Assembly: GCA_019113455.1 (NCBI GenBank)
Contig: DXHG01000056.1
Coordinates: forward strand, 1-10,104
From: Candidatus Treponema faecavium
GTDB taxonomy: Bacteria > Spirochaetota > Spirochaetia > Treponematales > Treponemataceae
DNA length: 10,104 nt
Direction: 5' to 3'
The position numbers and the translations under genes were made by a program. This document shows, piece by piece, positions 6,672-10,104 of this stretch (within the stretch, counting starts at the first letter, position 1; every line of letters begins with the position of its first letter). The notes beneath the pieces were generated by a model. That model was not told where the DNA came from, ran no database searches, and saw only the letters and a list, made by a program, of their open reading frames with translations.

Positions 6672-7580
6672 TTAATTGCTGGAAACAACGTTGACCTTGC
6701 TGCCATCGTCAAGCAGGGTCTGACCGCTGATAATCACTTCACTTCCTATATTGAGTCCGGAAGTGATTTCCTGTCTGTCATCCACTTTAAGCCCAAGCGT
6801 TACGCCGCACAGCACCGCCGTTCCGTTCTGCACGATAAACACATAAGGCGTATCGTTGCGCACGACAACTGCCGCTGCAGGCACAACGATGACGTTTTCT
6901 TTTGTATCCGTTACAAGCTTAACCCGCGCGTACATGCCGATTTTAACGCGGCTGTCTTCGGGGTCAAGGCGCAGTTTAACCGTCATCGTGCGCGTTACTG
7001 TGTCGAGCACGGGGCTTATCTCCGTAACGCGCGCGGTAAATGTTTCTCCCGGGTATGCGTCAAACGTGAGCGTTGCCGTCTGCCCCAGCTGCACGCGCGA
7101 CACATAGCGCTCCGCGACGCTGATCGTAATTTCCACGTCGGACGTACTGCTGATAGTGCCGATAGGCGTAGACGGAGACACCGTAGCGCCGATAGACAGC
7201 GGGAACGAGCTCACCGTGCCGGCAACCGGCGCGCGCACGGGGCTCGGTTCATAGTACAGGCCCGGTTTTGACGGGTCTACCGTTGCCAAAAGCTGATTGC
7301 GCTCCACATATTCGCCAACTTCCACGTATTTGTTAAGCAGCTTGCCTGAAGCATCGGGCAGCACGTCAACGTTTGAAACAGCCGCCACATCACCGCCGAA
7401 CTCAAGATAATCGTCAAGGTTTGCGGGCACGGTCTTATACGTGTTGACCGCGTACGTGATTTCTTCCGTCTGCTGCGACACCGGCGCCGCTTCATGACCT
7501 GCGCCGCGATTGCAGGCCGTTATGCCAAGGACGGCGGACACAGCTGCCGCCGCCAGTACGCATTGCTGTATTTTCTTCAT
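6672..7580 (-). CDS. Periplasmic adaptor (membrane fusion) lipoprotein of RND pump, BesA-like
   Basis: The 302-residue adaptor bridges the RND pump and the TolC channel. A signal peptide ends in ITAC with lipidation Cys23, so it is probably anchored in the inner membrane by lipid. Half-lipoyl segments lie at about 78-102 (SGKLLNKYVEVGEYV) and 115-144 (VRAPVAGTVSS), followed by beta-barrel and membrane-proximal domains. Only about 12 residues separate the lipoyl halves, so the long alpha-helical hairpin of AcrA-type adaptors (which have about 370-400 residues) is absent. Borrelia BesA is reported to lack it too. The ATG at 7580 lies seven bases from AAGGAG (7588-7593). A GTG codon directly before it (7583-7581) would add one residue but leave only four bases. 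The ribosome site overlaps the stop of the TolC gene, and the pump gene follows after 14 bases. Confidence 0.93.
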   Translation of the reverse strand: MKKIQQCVLAAAAVSAVLGITACNRGAGHEAAPVSQQTEEITYAVNTYKTVPANLDDYLEFGGDVAAVSNVDVLPDASGKLLNKYVEVGEYVERNQLLATVDPSKPGLYYEPSPVRAPVAGTVSSFPLSIGATVSPSTPIGTISSTSDVEITISVAERYVSRVQLGQTATLTFDAYPGETFTARVTEISPVLDTVTRTMTVKLRLDPEDSRVKIGMYARVKLVTDTKENVIVVPAAAVVVRNDTPYVFIVQNGTAVLCGVTLGLKVDDRQEITSGLNIGSEVIISGQTLLDDGSKVNVVSSN

Positions 7581-7592
7581 CACATGACTCCT

Positions 7593-9050
7593 TTATTCTT
7601 CTATAGTAGTATCAGTATTCTGACTGTCCGGTGCAGGCTCGGTATTCATGAGTTTCGTGTTGAGCGTATACTCCAGATCAAGCACGCCGGCAAGGTAATT
7701 GTATTTTTCGTTAATAAGCCCGAGCTTTGCCGTATTGAGCTGGTTTTCCGCGTCGCGCACGTCGAGCAACTCCCGCGTTCCGTTGCGGTAAGCGATAACG
7801 GTCATATCGTACGAACGCTGCGCAAGCGCGATATTGGCGTCGTTCGCCTCGATGGCGGCGCGGTACGAAGCAAGCGCGTCAACCTGCGTCCTGATGTCAA
7901 GCTCCGTGTTCTCGACAAGCGTTTCCATGTTGATTTCAAGCTGGCGTATCTGGTCTTCGGTATCCTTCATCGCCTGAAAACTCTGTGAAAACGGCAGCAT
8001 CTCAAACAGGTTCCACGAAAGCGTTGCCGAAAAAGCGCCGTTATCCTTTTTGTACCATTCGTCGCCAAAGGCGTCGCCGATCGGCTGCGCGTACGGCTGC
8101 CAGCCCCACGACAGCGACAGATTGGGGGAGAACAGCTGAAACTTCTGCACGCCGAGATTCAGCTCAAGCAGTTCAATGTTCTTCTGCATCGCACGGACGT
8201 CGATATTTGACATCAGATACTCGGAAATAAGGTTTTCCACATCGAGTTCCAGATAGTCAGGCTCAATCACGCCGTCAAGCGCTACCTGCGTACCCACCGG
8301 CATACCGAGCACAAACGCGAACATGTCAAGCTGCTGGCGGAGCGACTGCTGCGCGGACAAAAGCTGCGGCTTGAGATTCTCGTACGTTACCTGAGCCTGC
8401 AGATATTCAAGCTCTGACACGCGGCCGTTGCGGTAATTGGTGCGCGCCTGAATCATGCGGCTTTCGGCATTGGCAAGCGTCTCTTCCTGAATCCGCAGGC
8501 TCTCCTGCTGCAGAAGCAGCGCGTAAAAGAGCTTGCGGATGTTAAGCTCGTTCTGCTTTACTGCCTGCTCCCACGTGATAAGCCCCGCCTCGTAATTGGC
8601 GGTGTTTATTTTAATGCCGTCGATAAGCGCGAGCGACAGATTAAGCGACACGGACACGCCGCCGCTTATCCTCCAATGGTCTCCTTCAGTAGGGTCAGAC
8701 TCAGGCCTCAGCATTGCCGCCGAGTCTGTCACCTGATTGCTGCGGCTCACGGCGGCGTTCGCATTCACCGACGGAATAAACATGTTCCACGTGTACTGCT
8801 TGGCGCGCCGCTTCATTTCCAGGTCTATCTGCGCACTTTTAAGCGTGCGGCTGTGCTCCATCGCGTACTCAACCGCCTCGTCTACCGTGAGCGTAACCGT
8901 CTCGCTCTGCTCACTTTGAGCGGCACCGTCAGCTGCGGCAGGCGCTTCCGTCTGCGCTTCCTGCGCTGCAAGCGGCTGTGCCGAGAACACAAAGGCGCTT
9001 GCGGCGCATAACACAGCCGCTGCCGCGGCTCCCATGCTTGTTTTTTTCAT
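7593..9050 (-). CDS. TolC-type outer-membrane efflux channel, BesC-like
   Basis: A 485-residue outer-membrane channel protein, close to TolC-family length (about 430-490 mature). The N-terminus is a signal peptide with a hydrophobic Ala-rich core, probably cut after AQPLAA (near residue 29). An Ala/Gln/Glu-rich linker precedes the structural part, which begins at VTLTVDEAVEYAMEHS. Two outer-membrane efflux protein repeats are visible, each with long helical stretches and a strand-forming segment (near FIPSVNANAAVSRS and FSPNLSLSWGW), as expected for the beta-barrel plus alpha-tunnel fold. A late AYRNGTRELLDVRDAE motif is typical of the family. It should trimerise and contact the adaptor encoded next. 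AAGGAG (9062-9067) lies 11 bases before the ATG, a slightly long spacing. The regulator gene ends 20 bases upstream, so no separate operator or promoter of usual size fits between them. Confidence 0.92.
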   Translation of the reverse strand: MKKTSMGAAAAAVLCAASAFVFSAQPLAAQEAQTEAPAAADGAAQSEQSETVTLTVDEAVEYAMEHSRTLKSAQIDLEMKRRAKQYTWNMFIPSVNANAAVSRSNQVTDSAAMLRPESDPTEGDHWRISGGVSVSLNLSLALIDGIKINTANYEAGLITWEQAVKQNELNIRKLFYALLLQQESLRIQEETLANAESRMIQARTNYRNGRVSELEYLQAQVTYENLKPQLLSAQQSLRQQLDMFAFVLGMPVGTQVALDGVIEPDYLELDVENLISEYLMSNIDVRAMQKNIELLELNLGVQKFQLFSPNLSLSWGWQPYAQPIGDAFGDEWYKKDNGAFSATLSWNLFEMLPFSQSFQAMKDTEDQIRQLEINMETLVENTELDIRTQVDALASYRAAIEANDANIALAQRSYDMTVIAYRNGTRELLDVRDAENQLNTAKLGLINEKYNYLAGVLDLEYTLNTKLMNTEPAPDSQNTDTTIEE

Positions 9051-9070
9051 GCAGATTAAAACTCCTTAAT

Positions 9071-10104
9071 TTATAATCCACTGTCTATATACTGCAGGCC
9101 CGCCCCTGCAGGGCCAAGCCTGATACATTCATACAGCACCGGCACCTGCGCCGTAAGCTCGTCTGCCGAAAACCCTAACCGCCCGCCGCGCGTTACAAGC
9201 CCGCTGGCAAGCCCCAGCAAAAACCGCGGCAGCACCGAAAGACGCACCCAGCTGTACTGCGGCAAAACGGATACGCCGTTTACAAGCGGCAAAAACAGTT
9301 CCGCCAGACGGCTTTCCAGTTCCGTTTCCGTTTTCTGCGCGTTAAACAAAGAAAGCCACGCAAGTACCGCACCCAGATTGCGCCGCGCGCACAGATAGCG
9401 CACCGCCGCGCCCAGCATCACGTACACGCCTTCTGAAAACGTCTTGGCCGCGCGCATTTTCTCGCACAAAAACGCAGAAAACAGATCGAGTTCTTCGCGT
9501 ATTGTCGTAGCTATAAGCTCATGCTTGTTTTTGGAATAGCTGTACAGAGAGCTTTTGGCACGGTGCAGTTTTTCGGCAATGCGGTCAACGGTAACACCGG
9601 GAAGCCCGTACTCGCGCACCAGATCCGCTATCGCCGAAAAAAAACGGGACTCGGGCTGCAAGCCGTCATCAGGCGCGCACGCCGCGTTCAGGCGTTCCCG
9701 TTCAGCCACCTCAAGCGCCGAAAGCCCCGCATACCCGTGTTCAAGCAGCCTGGTCACGCTGCCGGCAAACTCCTCCGGTTCCGGCATGTCAAACGCGCCG
9801 GCGCTTTTTTGGTGCACGATATAGTACAGAGATGCCGTCATTACCAGCGTGCTCACATACATAAAGTATAAAAACTGCTCCATTGTCATATGAGGCAGCA
9901 CACACTGCGGAACGCCGCGGCTTTCAAGAGCCTCTTTTACTTCCTTTTCAAAATCGGATTCCACCGCTGCCAGCCGGAACAGAAAAAGCAGGTATTCTCC
10001 CCTGGTGCATACGGAGGCGATAGTGCTGCGGATACGGGCATCGGGCTTGACGGAGGCAGCGTGCAGCGCACTGAGCACAGCTGCGGCCTCGTCGTACAGG
10101 CGCG
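9071..10104 (-). CDS. TetR-family regulator, apparently two TetR units in one chain (5' partial)
   Basis: The frame is open to the right edge, giving 343 visible residues before the stop, so the true start lies outside. A GTG at 10078-10076 exists but has no ribosome site I can support and falls inside a helix-like segment. Counting from that GTG, residues 147-192 match the TetR N-terminal helix-turn-helix: VREYGLPGVTVDRIAEKL then RAKSSLYSYSKNKHELI, where the usual pattern is SxxTLYxHFxxKxxL. A second ligand-domain-like helical region follows to the end. The roughly 140 residues before this HTH also look like a TetR ligand domain (LLFLFRLAAVESDFEKEV, then a hydrophobic helix and VTRLLEHGYAGL). 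Normal TetR proteins are about 190-220 residues with the HTH at the start. As first visible gene of the efflux operon it is the probable repressor, likely self-regulated through an operator beyond the window. The tandem reading depends on sequence not shown. Confidence 0.82.
   Translation of the reverse strand, partial: RLYDEAAAVLSALHAASVKPDARIRSTIASVCTRGEYLLFLFRLAAVESDFEKEVKEALESRGVPQCVLPHMTMEQFLYFMYVSTLVMTASLYYIVHQKSAGAFDMPEPEEFAGSVTRLLEHGYAGLSALEVAERERLNAACAPDDGLQPESRFFSAIADLVREYGLPGVTVDRIAEKLHRAKSSLYSYSKNKHELIATTIREELDLFSAFLCEKMRAAKTFSEGVYVMLGAAVRYLCARRNLGAVLAWLSLFNAQKTETELESRLAELFLPLVNGVSVLPQYSWVRLSVLPRFLLGLASGLVTRGGRLGFSADELTAQVPVLYECIRLGPAGAGLQYIDSGL

Noticed and set aside
9521..9871. 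116-residue plus-strand open frame opposite the TetR gene
   Set aside because: Antisense to a clear TetR domain, with no ribosome site.
10076..10078. GTG as the real start of the TetR-type regulator
   Set aside because: The frame stays open to the window edge with helix-like sequence (RLYDEAAAV) upstream, and the TetR HTH would then lie implausibly far from the N-terminus.

Overview
The window (about 10.1 kb, moderately GC-rich) reads as chromosomal DNA from a diderm bacterium, most likely a spirochaete of the Treponema type. That assignment is inference. It rests on the TolC-adaptor-RND gene order matching Borrelia besC-besA-besB, on an adaptor without the usual alpha-hairpin (as described for Borrelia BesA), on a short loose lipobox, and on a PG0541-like protein beside the pump. 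No rRNA, tRNA, transposase, CRISPR array or phage gene was seen.

Layout. Positions 1-1040 (minus) hold the N-terminal 346 residues of a threonine synthase-like PLP enzyme that runs off the left edge. Positions 1041-1534 are a 494-base divergent intergenic region. It carries several strong inverted repeats, including a roughly 115-base imperfect palindrome, plus promoter-like hexamers. Positions 1535-2383 (plus) encode an ABC-type ATPase starting at GTG, followed by a small three-helix membrane protein (2418-2786). A hairpin with a T-tract (2784-2815) separates this pair from the convergent minus-strand operon.

The operon fills 2838-10104 on the minus strand. Its order is TetR-type regulator (5' end off the window), TolC-type outer-membrane channel, lipoprotein periplasmic adaptor, RND inner-membrane pump, and a PG0541-like/PII-like protein with a long Lys/Ala/Gln-rich N-terminal extension. 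Gaps are 20, 12 and 14 bases and then an 8-base overlap. Shine-Dalgarno sequences overlap the preceding stop codons, so the genes are almost certainly co-transcribed and partly translationally coupled. The three pump proteins should form a tripartite drug/amphiphile exporter across both membranes. The TetR protein is the expected repressor and the last protein a likely modulator.

The least ordinary features are these: a regulator that appears to contain two TetR units in one chain, the extended PG0541-like protein, the minimal adaptor, the altered cofactor-binding loops of the threonine synthase homologue, and the structured intergenic region.
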